Part shown: positions 50,501 through 62,612 of the stretch, piece after piece
Layout of the letters: each line of letters starts with the position of its first letter
How positions within the stretch are numbered: the first letter of the stretch is position 1
The notes under the pieces: model-generated
What the model was told of the DNA's origin: nothing
What the model saw: only the letters and a program-made list of their open reading frames with translations
The model's database searches: none
Assembly: GCA_020465985.1 (NCBI GenBank)
Contig: JAANYP010004239.1
Coordinates: 186,001 to 250,000 of the forward strand
Direction of reading: 5' to 3'
Origin: Centrapalus pauciflorus
Taxonomy: Eukaryota; Streptophyta; Magnoliopsida; Asterales; Asteraceae
DNA length: 64,000 nucleotides
Translations under genes and position numbers: made by a program

Positions 50501-53500
50501 AGAATTCGTGTGTTCATTGTGGAGCAAAACGCGTACAGTTTGAATTTTCTACCTTTTGTTGCATGAGTGGAAAGACAGTGTTGGCACACTCAACTATTCC
50601 TCAAGAGTTATACTATCTATTTACCTCCCAATCTGAATTAGGTGAAATATTCAGAAACAATATACGTGCGTACAACACGAACTTTTCCTTCACGTCAATG
50701 GGTGTAAAATTAGATGATTCAACAGCTAATATGTCATCTGGAGTATATACTTTTTGCGCCCATGGAGGAATATATCATAAAATAGATCATTTAGTTCCGG
50801 AGGATGGAAAACCTAGATACTTACAGTTATATTTTTATGATTCCGAATCTGATCATTCACATAGACTACAATGGTCAAATCTTGATAGACGCATCATTCA
50901 AATATTGACCCGTGTGCTTTCTACAAACCCGTATGTGAGAACATTTCGAAGCCTTGCTGAGCTGGGACCGCTCGACAACTATAGGGTCACTTTGAATGCA
51001 TCAGTGGAACTTGACCAGAGGGTGTACAACCGACCGACTACATCTGAGGTTTGAATATAACAACTTCAGTATTATTTGTTCATTTCAAAATGCATCGTAC
51101 ACCATGTTAAGCCCTGTATTTGTATAGGTTGCTGGTATTTGGATCGAAGGCAATGACAATATCACTGCATACAAGAGAAGTATTGTTTTGTATGGAAGGC
51201 CTGGTTATAGTCAAAAAATTCAGCCTTACTTTAGTTGTTACGATCCATTGTCGTATCCGATGTTCTTCCCTAATGGCGAATCAGGATGTCATTCAAATAT
51301 ACCAAGACATGGAGTATCAATTGATGATATCGTCAATGACGGTGAACACATCCATGAAGATTTAGAAGGTATGATCGTTATCATGAGTTATAAAATTCAA
51401 TAAAGTTATCACATGTTATGACATATGTACCCATAGAAAATTTTTAATTTTTTAAACAACAAATTATGCAGAGACTAACGTAAGAAGAGGTAGGAATACT
51501 GTTACTATGAGAGAATACTATTGTTACAAATTTCAGATACGCTCAAATGAGAACGTGCTTTTGTTTGGGGGAAGATTGTTACAACAGTTTGTTGTAGATA
51601 CATATATCAAGATTGAGACTTCGAGGTTGCTTTTTTGTCAACTAAATCAAACAAAAATTAGAGCAGAACTTTACCAAGGTGTTGTGGATTGCATGAATGC
51701 TGGTGAGGTTCAACTAAGTAGAGTTGGACAACGAGTTGTGTTGCCTGCCAGCTTCATTGGAGGTCCACGCGACATGCGGCGTAGATTTTTAGATGCGATG
51801 ACTTTGGTTCAAGATGACGGGAAGCCTGATATTTTCCTTACAATGACATGTAACCCAAAGTGGCCTGAGATTGATGATGAGCTCTTTCCTGGCCAGTCTG
51901 CACAAGATCGACCGGATCTTGTTACGAGAGTTTTTCGTGCCAAATTAGAAGATTTCAAGGAACAACTCTTCAAAAAACACATCATTGGCGTAGTCAAGGC
52001 ATACGTTTATGTGGTTGAGTTTCAAAAGCGTGATCTACCGCATGCACACTTTCTCTTGATAATGAGATCAGATCACAAGATGTCTAATCCGGACCATTAC
52101 GATAAGATGGTTTGTGCAGAAATTCCGAACCCGATAAAGTATCCAGAATTGCACAAGTTAGTCACCAAGCACATGATGCATGGTCCCTGCGGTTTTTTAC
52201 GACCATCCAGCCCGTGTATGCAGAACGAGAAAAGAAGATGTCGCTCTGATTACCCCAAGCAATTTAATGAGATCACAGCACAAGGAGATGATTCATATCC
52301 GTTATATCGAAGGAGAAATAATGGAATGAAGGTGAATGTACGTGGTAGTACTTTAGACAATAGATGGGTGGTCCCGTATAATCCAAAGCTTTTGATGATG
52401 TTCAATTGTCATATCAATGTTGAGGCTTGTTCGAGTATAAAATCTGTGAAATATGTTTTTAAATATGTCTACAAAGGTCATGACAAGCAGTCGATCCATA
52501 TTGATCCAGACGGAGAAGAAGGAGTTATCAACGAGATACAAATGTTTCAAGATGCACGTTATGTCTCCCCCCCTGAAGCAATGTGGCGGATTTATAGTTT
52601 TCCACTTTCTCAAATTCTCCCTTACGTGATGGCATTACAAATTCACCTCCCGAATAAGCAGATGATAAGATTCAGAGATAATGATACAATGATAGATATT
52701 GTTGATAGAGAGAAAGATAAACGATCAATGTTGACTGCCTTTTTCGAGAGAAACAAAATCGATGAAACTGCAAGACAATATCTGTATAAAGATTTTCCAA
52801 GACACTTCACATGGAATGCGAGCTCACGTCGTTGGAATCCTCGAAAACAAGGAGTAATGAAAGGGAGATTGGTTTCAGCTAATTCTGCTGAAGGAGAGCG
52901 ATACTACCTACGATTACTTTTAGTGCATGTTCACGGACCTACAAGCTATGATGATCTGTACACGGTTAATGGTATATTACTCCCAACATTTCGTAAAGCT
53001 GCACTTGAAAGAGGGTTAATAGAGAACGACAACAATTTATCACAATGTCTTGCAGAAACATCATTATTTCAGCTTCCCAATGCTTTGAGGAGGCTGTTTG
53101 CAACTATACTGATTTTTTGTGAGCCTGGAGACGTTCGAAAGCTATGGGATGACCATTATGACTCCCTTTCTGAAGACTACAAACGACAATGTGAAAATAT
53201 TGTGCGTGTTCGAGATATGGTCCTTTCAGACATTAATGTATTTCTATTGTCTATGGATAAGAATCTTGGTGAGTTTGATCTTCCTAACGTAAACACAAGC
53301 GTTAATTTACAATCTGGAGGGTTTCGTGAAGTGCAAGAGGAATATTCTATATTTGTTGAAGAAGAACACTTACGTGCTCGTGACTCCCTTAATGTCGATC
53401 AAAAGGCCGCGTATGATGCGATATTGGAAAATGTGGATGATGACCGTCCAGGCGTGTTCTTCATAGATGGTCCTGGGGGAACCGGAAAAACATTTTTGTA

Positions 53501-54781
53501 CAAAGCATTACTTGCTGAGGTTCGATCCCGTGGTCTTATTGCCCTTGCGACCGCTTCATCGGGCGTTGCAGCTAATAACATGCCAGGAGGTAGAACGGCT
53601 CACTCACGATTTAAGCTTCCTCTTAATCTTGCTAACAACTCAGTGTGTAACATCAAGAAACAAAGTGGGGCTGCTCAATTGCTACGGGATGCCAAAATTA
53701 TCATATGGGATGAAGCATCAATGGCGAAAAGACAAGCAGTGGAAGCGCTTGATAGAACATTACAAGACATCATAGGGGTCGCACTCCCATTTGGGGGAAA
53801 GATTATGATTTTAGGAGGTGATTTTAGACAAGTGTTGCCGGTAGTGAGACGTGCCACTCGGGCCCAAATTGTTGACTCAAGCCTACGAAAGTCTCCTCTT
53901 TGGCCCATGATTAAAAAGATACGACTAAGTAAAATATGAGAGCACTGGCTGATCCGTGGTTTTCTGATTTTCTGCTAAGAGTCGGTGATGGAGATGAGGA
54001 GGTGATAGATGATAGTTTTATCCGCATACCCGATGACATGATCATTCCATACACTGATAAAGCTAAGTCGATGGATGATTTGATCGATGCGGTTTTTCCG
54101 TCTCTGCAAGTCAATGGAAGGTCTTCGGATTATATCATATCTAGGGCGATATTATCCACAAAAAACAACAGTGTTGACGAGATCAATGATTTGCTGATCG
54201 ACAGATTTTGTGGAGATGAGAAAAACTACTATAGTTTTGATGAAGCAGAAGACGACAAGAATAATCTCTACCCGATAGAATTCTTAAACTCTCTAAATGT
54301 TAGTGGTTTGCCTCCTCATTATCTTCGTCTCAAGATTGGATGTCCAGTAATACTCTTACGGAATATCGACCCATCAAATGGATTATGTAATGGCACGAGA
54401 TTAATATGCAGAGGTTTTCAGCAAAATGTTATCGATGCAGAAATAGCTGTTGGTCAACATGCGGGCAAAAGAGTATTCTTGCCGAGAATTCCTTTATGTC
54501 CATCCGAAGAAGATATGTTCCCGTTCAAATTGAGAAGAAAGCAATTTCCTATTCGACTTAGCTTTGCAATGACAATCAATAAAGCTCAGGGACAGACAAT
54601 TCCGAATGTTGGAATTTATTTGCCTGAGTCGGTATTTTCCCATGGACAACTTTACGTGGCACTTTCTAGAGGTACATCACGTGGTACTACAAAGGTATTG
54701 GTGACCCCTGTCAAGAAATTCAATCGAGATGGAGTCTACACATCAAATGTGGTGTATCAAGAAGTCTTGCGTGATTATTAA
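47515..54781 (+). CDS. Helitron Rep-helicase (RepHel), seven exons, two apparent 1-nt shifts
   Basis: Proposed exons: 47515-47575, 47675-47767, 47860-48314, 48403-48468, 50387-51048, 51128-51368, 51472-54781, all with GT-AG borders; the coding sum is about 4.9 kb (~1630 aa). The N-terminus has repeated basic EYxxRQ motifs (EYYERQKLRK, EYNRQYYARQKEK). The Rep nuclease has PDIFLTMTCNPKWPE, the HUH motif in LPHAHFLL (near 52040) and the two-tyrosine motif KYVFKYVYKG. The Pif1-like helicase has Walker A GPGGTGKT, IIIWDEAS, GGDFRQVLPV and, at the end, TINKAQGQT and YVALSRG. It nicks, unwinds and rejoins the element in rolling-circle fashion. Lesions: a frame change at a 10-A run (47917-47926) and a 1-nt shift near 53931-53935 before MRALADPWF. 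The start ATG (MSGGND) is the first in frame. Confidence 0.85.
48490..50286. mobile_element. Mutator-like foldback element in Rep-helicase intron
   Basis: The ends GGGAAAATTTCACAAAAAAC and, on the minus strand, GGGAAAATTATGCAAAAAAC are inverted; the homology continues through TTTTTTCGATTAAGTCCC. TTTAATTAT is duplicated at 48481-48489 and 50287-50295. It sits 21 bp after the splice donor of intron 4, which without it would be about 110 nt. A second element is nested at 49004-49862. Confidence 0.85.
49004..49862. mobile_element. Nested Mutator-like foldback element
   Basis: The ends GGGGAAATTGCGCAAAAAAC and, on the minus strand, GGGATAATTGCGTAAAAAAC are inverted; both continue to TTTTGCGATTAAAACCCC-like text. 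TATCCGGAA is duplicated exactly at 48995-49003 and 49863-49871. It is inserted in the 48490-50286 element and is related to 289-794. Confidence 0.88.
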
Positions 54782-55107
54782 GATACAATCCTATAGTTCG
54801 CATTACCCACATGTATCAATACTTTATCTTTGATAACTATCAACCTTTTATTATTTGCAGGATGTTCAACAAACGGATCGTTCAAGTGAAGCATTATCAT
54901 ATTTGGATATTTAGGATGCATAAAATGAAAAATGCTTGTAAATTTTTTTATCACAAATATATTTGATCATATTTTTGTCTGTAACCATATGGTTTTTATG
55001 ATATTTGACTGACATTGAAACTTAAGGTATTTTTCTTTTACGTTGTTTGAAGATATTATTCATCATCGTCATCTATTAACCGAACAAGTAATCGAAAAAA
55101 TATTTGT

Positions 55108-55140
55108 CGCCGCCGCCGCTTTGCGCGGGCATGTAGCTAG
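55108..55140 (+). terminator. Helitron 3' terminal hairpin and CTAG
   Basis: The GC-rich run GCCGCCGCTTTGCGCGGGC can fold with one or two bulges around TTT. CTAG follows after about seven bases and the next base is T, which matches Helitron termination and A-T target choice. Confidence 0.6.
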
Positions 55141-55219
55141 TTATATACAGTAAATGCACAAATTTTAGAGAGGTTCTCACGTTCTTACGGTAATAAGGGT
55201 TCTCACCGGAACCCAACCC

Positions 55220-55222
<3 letters not shown>
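55141..55222. other. Short flank of the Helitron
   Basis: Contains TTCTCACCGGAACCCAACCC, the likely end of another TA-flanked element. No gene is seen. Confidence 0.4.

Positions 55223-55301
<79 letters not shown>
55223..55301. repeat. (AC)n then (TA)n microsatellite
   Basis: AC dinucleotides to about 55256 followed by TA dinucleotides. Confidence 0.95.
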
Positions 55302-55305
<4 letters not shown>

Positions 55306-55530
55306 GGTTTGAGAGAGTACCACTTAATATGCAGCGCACCAGAAGGTACCACTTTTAAAAAAATTAATTTTTTTTTCATAAACATGTTTTAATTAACATT
55401 ATGAAGATCATATGTAAATTTCACATACATTCACATTTCCTACCTTCTAAAAAGTGACGTGATCGTATACTTACATAATTTTTAATATATGTAAACATGC
55501 ATTTATGTGATGCGCGATTTTTGCCACTTC
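55302..55530. mobile_element. Half of a type C TA-flanked foldback element
   Basis: GTTTGAGAGAGTACCAC and GCAGCGCACCAGAAGGTACC match the left end at 3118-3170, and homology follows through TTTTAATTAACATTATGAAG. The right end is missing. Confidence 0.65.
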
Positions 55531-55587
55531 ATTTACTAAATTTTACTTTAAATAAACCAAATATATCCAAATCTAATATGATTAATT

Positions 55588-55860
55588 TAAGGGATAATCA
55601 TGCAACAAAACCCTCAACGTGTCAGTTTTTTATGATTGAAACCCCAAATCATTTTCTGTTGAATAGAAAACTACGAACTAACTAAAAATCAGTAATCAAT
55701 GTTTTATCAATGGGTAACCAGTTGAAACCGGTTATTAATCCTACGTTGGCCGGTAAATAACCTACGTGGAATAAATTTTAATTGTTGAAACCAGTTGCCA
55801 AGTATTATACATCATTTAAATCCCCGTTGATGATGTAATAAATACCATTTAAAAATTACA
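55588..55860. mobile_element. Left half of a Mutator-like foldback (289-794 family)
   Basis: GGGATAATCATGCAACAAAACC starts a stretch closely matching 289-560 (TTTTATCAATGGGTAACC, TTATTAATCCTACGT, CCTACGTGGAATAAATTTT). The right arm and target duplication are absent. Confidence 0.7.
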
Positions 55861-56614
55861 ATTAAAAATTTTCCGTTAATTTAATAATAAATTAATTAAA
55901 TTTAAGCAAACTTTATTATTCGTATAATTATCATATTATACATATTTATAAATATATTTATTTTTAAAATTTACCATTAATGCATAGGTATTTATCTAGT
56001 TTTTTTAATATGTAAATGGTTTTTAAGAGGAGACTTGTGATTGACTCCAAAATATGTTGGATGGCAAAATAGGTTGCATCAATTATGAGTTTAATACGAA
56101 AAAAACCAATATGTTTTTATATTTTTTGCGATTTAGTTTATACGTGTTATCTTTTTCTAAGAAAGTACTCAAGTTATTGTTTTCAATCCGGTTTTCGGGA
56201 AAGTTTTGTTTTTTTTTCATAATTAACCCTGATTTTTTTCACAAAAAACCAACATGTTTTCACTATTTTTCTCTGAAAATTTCACAAACTTGAAGACTTT
56301 TTTGAAAAAGTAAAGAAAAATTTCAAATCACAAACCAATATATAACTTAAGAATTTTATTGGTAAAAAATAACACGAAGGGACTAAACCGTAAAAACGTA
56401 AAAAACATGATGGTTCTTTTTCATATATTACACCCATTAATTAATTATATCCGAAATACATAACTCGGTTACTTGGACCCGCTGCTCGAGCTACGTGAGT
56501 TGGCCTTCCGGATAGCGTCTTTTTCCCTATAAGGCTATAACCCAATCATTAATTTTGGCATGAAATTCATGTTATGTATATATTACTATAAAATCATTTA
56601 AACTATTTTACATA
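55861..56614. other. AT-rich sequence with degraded foldback traces
   Basis: AAAAAACCAATATGTTTT and AAAAAACCAACATGTTTTCA recur near 56100 and 56243, words also found in the element at 57468-57735. No gene is visible. Confidence 0.4.
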
Positions 56615-56617
56615 CCA

Positions 56618-56787
56618 ATGGGGTTTAGCCCAGGTACGAGGGTGTTATGTAAGTGTGAGGTCATGGGTTCGACTTCTGTCGGAGGAAATTTGAAATATAA
56701 GTGGTGAATGTAAGTTCTGAAGTCCCCACTTGAGGCAAAGAGGTAGATTAGGAGTAGTAGTATGCTAGTTTGTCGTTCAAAAAAAAA
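56618..56787 (+). mobile_element. tRNA-derived SINE
   Basis: An A-box-like TTTAGCCCAGGTACGAGG (56624-56641) and a B-box-like GGTTCGACT (56666-56674) lie about 30 bp apart, as in Pol III promoters. The 3' end is TTTGTCGTTC followed by a run of A. Length of about 170 bp suits plant SINEs. I could not fix target duplications. Confidence 0.6.
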
Positions 56788-56959
56788 TTTAACATGATAT
56801 TTAATTTTTTTTTTTTGGGTTAAGAAATGTGTAATTGTAAGCATTTATGTTATAAGGTAAGGTAATTGTTAAGAGTAATTATTATTATTTTTGGTAGAAT
56901 AACCACTGTTTGACTCGTAAAATGATTTTATAGACTTGAGCTTAGCGGGTTTGACTTAT

Positions 56960-57000
56960 TTATTATATACTGGTCTATAAACCCATGTACAACATGAGTA
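56960..57000 (-). mobile_element. Possible degenerate Helitron 3' end
   Basis: On the minus strand a CATGT/ACATG hairpin is followed after about ten bases by CCAGT, one base away from CTAGT. It resembles the end at 7991-8017. The extent of any element is unknown. Confidence 0.3.
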
Positions 57001-57243
57001 TTAAGTTAAAAACTAATTTCATTAATATTGTAGGATAAAATAAAAATCGTTTATCAAAAGGTTCATAGTAGTTTTTATAACAAGATTCATCGGATTCAAC
57101 AATATTCATAAGATTCGATAAATTCATAAGATTCATTAAAATCCATAGTTACCAATTAGATTAATAGGTTAATAGAAGAGTTTGGTAGTGTTTTCAACAA
57201 GATTCATAAGATTCAAATCTATTTTTATTCACAAAAGATTAGT

Positions 57244-57467
<224 letters not shown>

Positions 57468-57735
57468 GGTTTATTATGAAATAAAGCAACATGTTTTCAT
57501 GTTGTTTGCATTTTCGTTCCTCCATGTTATTTTTTTTTCATAAAAGTCTTCAAATTAATTTTTCTTTGGTTTAGTGAAAAATGAATATTAGAACCCCGAT
57601 TTTTCAATCTCTAAAAACTCGGTTTAATAATTAAAACCGGGGTCTAATAGTCAATTTCACAAAACTAAAAAAAACACTTAGGGACGAAAATGAAAAATCT
57701 GTGAAAACATGTTGGTTTTTTTCGTAATAAACCAT
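57468..57735. mobile_element. Microsatellite-flanked foldback element, type E
   Basis: The ends GGTTTATTATGAAATAAAGC and, on the minus strand, GGTTTATTACGAAAAAAACC are inverted, both followed by AACATGTTTTCA. The left border is the (TGTA)n array and the right border the next TA array. Confidence 0.7.
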
Positions 57736-57900
<165 letters not shown>

Positions 57901-58070
57901 AGGTATCAATGGAAAACCAACATGTATCGAAAAACCTTGGAAAACCTTCATGCATCACCACAATTTTAAGATGATGCATCGACTTTCTGCGTGATGCATC
58001 ACCTGATCCAATGACTATAAAGTGGTTCCCGGGTTTTCCGATGCATATAAGTTTTCCATTGATCTCACCC
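57901..58070. mobile_element. TA-flanked foldback element, type A variant
   Basis: TCAATGGAAAACCAACATG at the left and TTTTCCATTGATCTCACCC at the right are inverted; GATGCATC phrases lie between. Microsatellites border both sides. Confidence 0.65.
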
Positions 58071-58125
58071 GTATATATATGTATATATGTGTGTGTGTGT
58101 GTGTGTGTCTATATATATATAAATT

Positions 58126-58830
58126 CAAATTCAAAATTAAGTTTTATATTAGATAATATTTAGTTTTAATTTAGATTTGATTAGATATCATTTAAACTAT
58201 TTTTTGTATGAATTAAATCTAGTTTAAAAAATATATTCCAAATGGTGGTAGGATGTAATGCCACATGAAAATAGCAGATGACACGTGATATAATGGTTAC
58301 TCTTTTCATAACAATGTTAGTCGTCTTTTCTTTCTTTCATTTTTCTTATTCAATTAAGAAGTTAGATATAAGTTATATGTTTTTAGATCTTGCCACCATC
58401 GAACTTGTGAAGATAAAAACAATGCATGTGTTTGTTTGAATTTATGTGTATTTTCTTATTGTGATCTTATTGTTGTTATAAATCGAATGAAAATAAATTA
58501 AGCCACGTTAGATGCGACATGTTCAAAGTAATGATTTGACATTCAACAAGTAGGAAAATTGATATTTGAAATTTTGATGGTAATCAACTACCTTTTTTTT
58601 TACAGGTTTATGACTGTTTAAAATGAAATGTAAGTAATATGTATCAAAAATGAAATAAAAAGTAGATTACATGAGTTAAAAAGATATTAAGTTTTTATTT
58701 TATGTAATAAACCATATTGTGTAACTTCAATCTTGAATATATGCTACTTTTTTTTTGTATGGAGTATTTTATAGAATTTTCAATTTAACCACAATGATAA
58801 ACACAAAACTTTAAGAATATAAAAACACAT
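58126..58830. other. AT-rich intergenic sequence
   Basis: Preceded by a short (TA)/(GT) array at 58071-58125. No gene is visible. Confidence 0.5.
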
Positions 58831-60674
58831 TTTTTTGAACAACAAAATAATTATGTAGATGAAGGGCCAAAAATACAAGACAAAAGCCGTTAAATCTTCC
58901 AATCTCTACATAAGATTTAAAGAGAAAGAGAGAGGCCAAAACCAAAAAAAGAAGAAACCAATAAAACAAAACAAAAATCTTATATGAGATCAAGGGAAAG
59001 CCTCAACTAACGATTAGACATGCCCAAGGTCCCTACGTATCTATATGTCTATACTATATTTGAGGACAACAAGCAAAGACCGAAACAAACAAGTATATTT
59101 CGTGAAGTCAGACGAGTACCATACTTGTAACACAAGAGAATTCCTAGCCTAGTGAGAACAAATGAAGGAGCAACTCGAACGCAGCAACCTAAAAAAACAA
59201 GATAAAAAGAAAGACATGTATAGTTTGATATAGATGTCAATCACACATTGAACGAACCAGTCGGGCAACACAACCATTCCATCCAAGAAATAGCAAACCT
59301 TTTATTACGTTTGGAAATCCAATGGAAAGTCGAACATTGGATTTCGAAGATTGGATCCCAACCAAAGTACTTCCCACCATAGGATTTTTGGTTTCGCAAC
59401 CGCCAAATAAAGTAAATACCAACCCAAAACTAAGGCTTGCCATAAAGATTGTTTTGAAGGCAAACCGCAAATCGTATTGGCAAAGGGAATAAAATCCAAA
59501 AGAGAACTTACAAATTTTGATCCAAGCATCACCATTTGAAGAATTGAAGGTAAAAGATTTTGTAGACCTGACAATCCCAAAAAGCAATGAGTTGTTGTTT
59601 CCACCTCCATCTCACATTAAGAACATAAAGAAGAATGTGAATCGATGCCAATTTGGCTAAGAGCCAAACGAACTTGGAGCTTACCAAGAAGAAGCCACCA
59701 AATGAAATCAAGGAACAAATTAGCTCCACAGAGTTGGAGTCGCCACTGCCTGTAATACCTTTTCCTTTAAAAGCCGCTTGAGCCTCTTGACAAAATAGAC
59801 CCCAAGATATCAATAAACCACCACCAATTACCATCAAATGGAGAATCCTTAATTACCATCCTAACCATACCTTTGAACTTTTAAATTCCCCCACAAATCT
59901 CCCTCTTATAGCTCTCACCCAATCCCACATTAATCCAACCCCATTTGCCTCCCTTCAACTGTATCACAAAACGACACACTTTCATTTCTTTCTAAACGAA
60001 ACAATCTGTGAAATCTATCTTTAAGCTTGAAATTGTCCACTTATTTGTCTTCCAAAAGATAAATGATTGCCCATTCCCCACCCATTATCCCAAATGAGTC
60101 CCCAAAGCTCCTCCCGACCTTCTCTAATGGAATTTTAACTTTTAAGTTATTATTCCACACCCCTCTTTCCCTTCTAACCGACCAGACTCCCTTCCCTTCC
60201 CCCAATAAACCATCTACCACATAAATTCTTCTGATCAACCATACCCATAAAGACTCTCTCTCCACTTTCGCCCTCCACCACCATTTCCCAATAAGCCCCA
60301 AATTAGAAGCTTAAAGACTACCGATATTAATTCCTCCCAAATGATAATTATTGAAAACCAAATACCATTTGATCCAAGCCATTATCTGATATGAATATGA
60401 GTTACCATTCCCAGTAAAAGTTTATTCCTTGCCCTCTCAAGAATTTGAATTACACGAGACAAGGCCCGAAAGATAGAAAAGCATTATAAAGTCAAGCTGT
60501 CAAGAACCGATTTTACCAACGTAGCACGACCACAAATCAATATCAATTATGGGTTACCAACTATCCACCCTAGACATAACACGGGGGAATATCAAGGCTA
60601 GAAACTAGAGTATCCAGTGGCGTAGCCACCTTGGCAAGTAGGTGGGCCATGGCCCCCCCTCCCACCTCCTCTTT

Positions 60675-60677
<3 letters not shown>

Positions 60678-60740
<63 letters not shown>
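60678..60740. repeat. (TA)n microsatellite
   Basis: TA dinucleotide array inside the hAT-type element. Confidence 0.95.
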
Positions 60741-60741
<1 letters not shown>

Positions 60742-60772
60742 TTTTTTACAAATTGATACATATCGCAGATTA

Positions 60773-61078
60773 AGGGGGCGTTTAACTCATAGATTTTTCT
60801 CTGGGATTTGCATTCTGTTGAATGATTTGCGTTATGTAGTATTTTTATTTGTCAAGATCATGTCAACAAATCTGCATTATCTTTTAGAATAAATTTGCTA
60901 ATATGAATAATGCAAGATGATTAAGATTTAAAATCTCAGGGAGACTGAGTTTTTAAATAACAAAGAAGAAAATGATTTAAGAAATGCTGGATTTTTAAAT
61001 TTGCGAACCAAACCATAAGTATTAAATGCAAATCACAGTGAATTCCAAGAAATTCGCGAGCCAAACGTCTCATGACTT
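60773..61078. mobile_element. MITE nested in the hAT-type element
   Basis: GGGGGCGTTTAACTCATAG at the left and, on the minus strand, GAGACGTTTGGCTCGCGAA at the right are degenerate inverted repeats; ATTTGCATT words recur inside. It resembles 805-1122. No target duplication was found. Confidence 0.5.
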
Positions 61079-61311
61079 CTTTAAATGATTTTAAGGTTTT
61101 CTAAAAAACAAAATTGTAACAATCTTTATTTTGTTACATTTTTAGGTTTTTCAAAATCAATTGATTTATAATTACTTATTTGGCACCCCCAAGACTAGAA
61201 TCCTGGCTACGCCACTGAGAGTATCTGCCCTGCAACATAAGCAACTAGCAACGGATGCACGTTCACATTTTGACACACCAACCCCAAAGAGCTTCCATTT
61301 CTTGAAAGTTA

Positions 61312-62612
61312 GGCCCTGTTTGATAGCACTTATCAACCTCTTATCGGAGCTAACCTCTTATTCGGTAAGAGGAAAACCCGATAAGTGCGTTTGATTTGCA
61401 TAATACATAAGAGGCAAAATCCTCTTATTTTGTCTTACCATGATAAGATTTTTTTTTCCTCTCATCACCTCTTATCAAAACCCTCTAAAGAAAAACAAAA
61501 CCCTCTCTTCTCCTTGCTGAAACCCCACCCCACCCATACCTTTACCCCATACCTTACCCCACCCACCCTACCCCTACCCTACCCTATCCTAAACTCCCTA
61601 CCCCTACCCCTACCCTACCCTACCCCACCCCACCCCACCCTTACCTTTACCCCATACCTTACCTCACTCACCCTACCCCTACCCTACCCTACCCTATCCT
61701 ACCCCACCCCACCCTAAACATACCCTACCCTCAACCACCTAATCTCACCCTACCCTAATACCCTTAACTTACTTATACCACCCCGTCTCCATCTCCACCC
61801 TTAACCCTACCCACCCCACTCCCATACTTACCCTATCCCACTCTACCCCACCGCTACACTAACCCATCAAACCTACCCACCCCACCTCACCCCTCCTTAT
61901 CCCACCCCACCCTACCCCTATCTCTTCCTACCCCTACCCCTCAAACCTACCCACCTCACCCCTACCGTATCCCTCAAATCTACCCATCCCCACCCACGTT
62001 ACCCCTCAACCTACCCACCCTACCCCTACACCATTACCCTACCCTATTTACCCCACCCTCAACCTACCTCACCCCTACCCTACCTCTTACCATATTTATT
62101 ATAACGAGAAATATTCCAACACTTTTTGATAAAATTTATTATTTTTCAATAACATATCTATATAACTTATAAACTTAAGTTATTTGGAAGTTAATAAACA
62201 TAACCTTATAAACTTGATTATAACTTATAAACTTTAATTGTTATTTGATTCTTGAAAGCATGTTGGTTATATGTTTATTGAATGCATTTATGTTACTTGA
62301 TTATAACTTATAAACTTGATTTGGTTTTTTACTTAAATCTTGTTAATGTTATTTGAATGATATTAAATGTTTACATAGATCACTTTGATTCAATGATATT
62401 ATTCTTACTTGATATTTGACTTTAATCAATTATTTGGTTTTGGGAATTAATATGTAAAATTAATAAAAATAACAGGATCAGATAATTTATAAAACAAACA
62501 GACTTATTGAATTCTCTTATCAGATCTTAGTATCTTATCAGGACCACCTCTCATCAATCAGAAGTGGAATCAGACATCAGACAATTAACCTCTTATGCAA
62601 TCAAACAGCACC
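61312..62612. mobile_element. PIF/Harbinger-like (Tourist-type) element inserted in LINE
   Basis: The ends GGCCCTGTTTGATAGCACTTAT and, on the minus strand, GGTGCTGTTTGATTGCATAAG are inverted and flanked by the trinucleotide TTA (61309-61311, 62613-62615), the PIF/Harbinger target. LINE coding resumes on both sides. The core holds the C-rich array and AT-rich sequence but no transposase. Confidence 0.7.
61525..62095. repeat. C-rich degenerate CCCTACC minisatellite
   Basis: About 570 bp made of variants of CCCTACC, CCCCACC and CCCATAC on the plus strand, almost without G. The complementary strand carries repeated G tracts. It differs from the plant telomere repeat CCCTAAA. The open proline-rich frame over it is compositional. 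Confidence 0.9.

Larger units (their letters stand above)
38786..55140 (+). mobile_element. Putative autonomous Helitron (~16.4 kb) with captured sequence
   Basis: The proposed 5' end is A|TCTCTACTACTTATAAAG at 38786, the style of plant Helitron 5' ends. The proposed 3' end is an imperfect GC-rich hairpin (about 55108-55129) then CTAG|T at 55137-55140. Between them are host-like exons (40995-41437, 43000-44140), an RPA-like gene (45124-46267) and a Rep-helicase gene (47515-54781) on the element's plus strand. The 3' end sits 0.36 kb after the Rep-helicase stop, as expected. The 5' end is less certain; a nearer one before 45 kb cannot be excluded. Mutator-like elements at 44388, 46793 and 48490 are later insertions. 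Confidence 0.6.
60615..61217. mobile_element. hAT-type element inserted in LINE, 8-bp duplication
   Basis: The ends CAGTGGCGTAGCCA and, on the minus strand, CAGTGGCGTAGCCA are perfect inverted repeats. AGAGTATC is duplicated at 60607-60614 and 61218-61225. The interior holds a TA array (60678-60740) and a further MITE. No transposase is present. Confidence 0.85.

Noticed and set aside
50392..50589. Antisense ORF in the RepHel exon
   Set aside because: Shadow of the Helitron coding exon on the plus strand.
61385..61717. Proline-rich ORF of 110 codons
   Set aside because: It only reflects the C-rich CCCTACC array; no start context or domain.
61525..62095. Interstitial telomere
   Set aside because: The unit is CCCTACC/CCCCACC and degenerate, not the plant CCCTAAA repeat.
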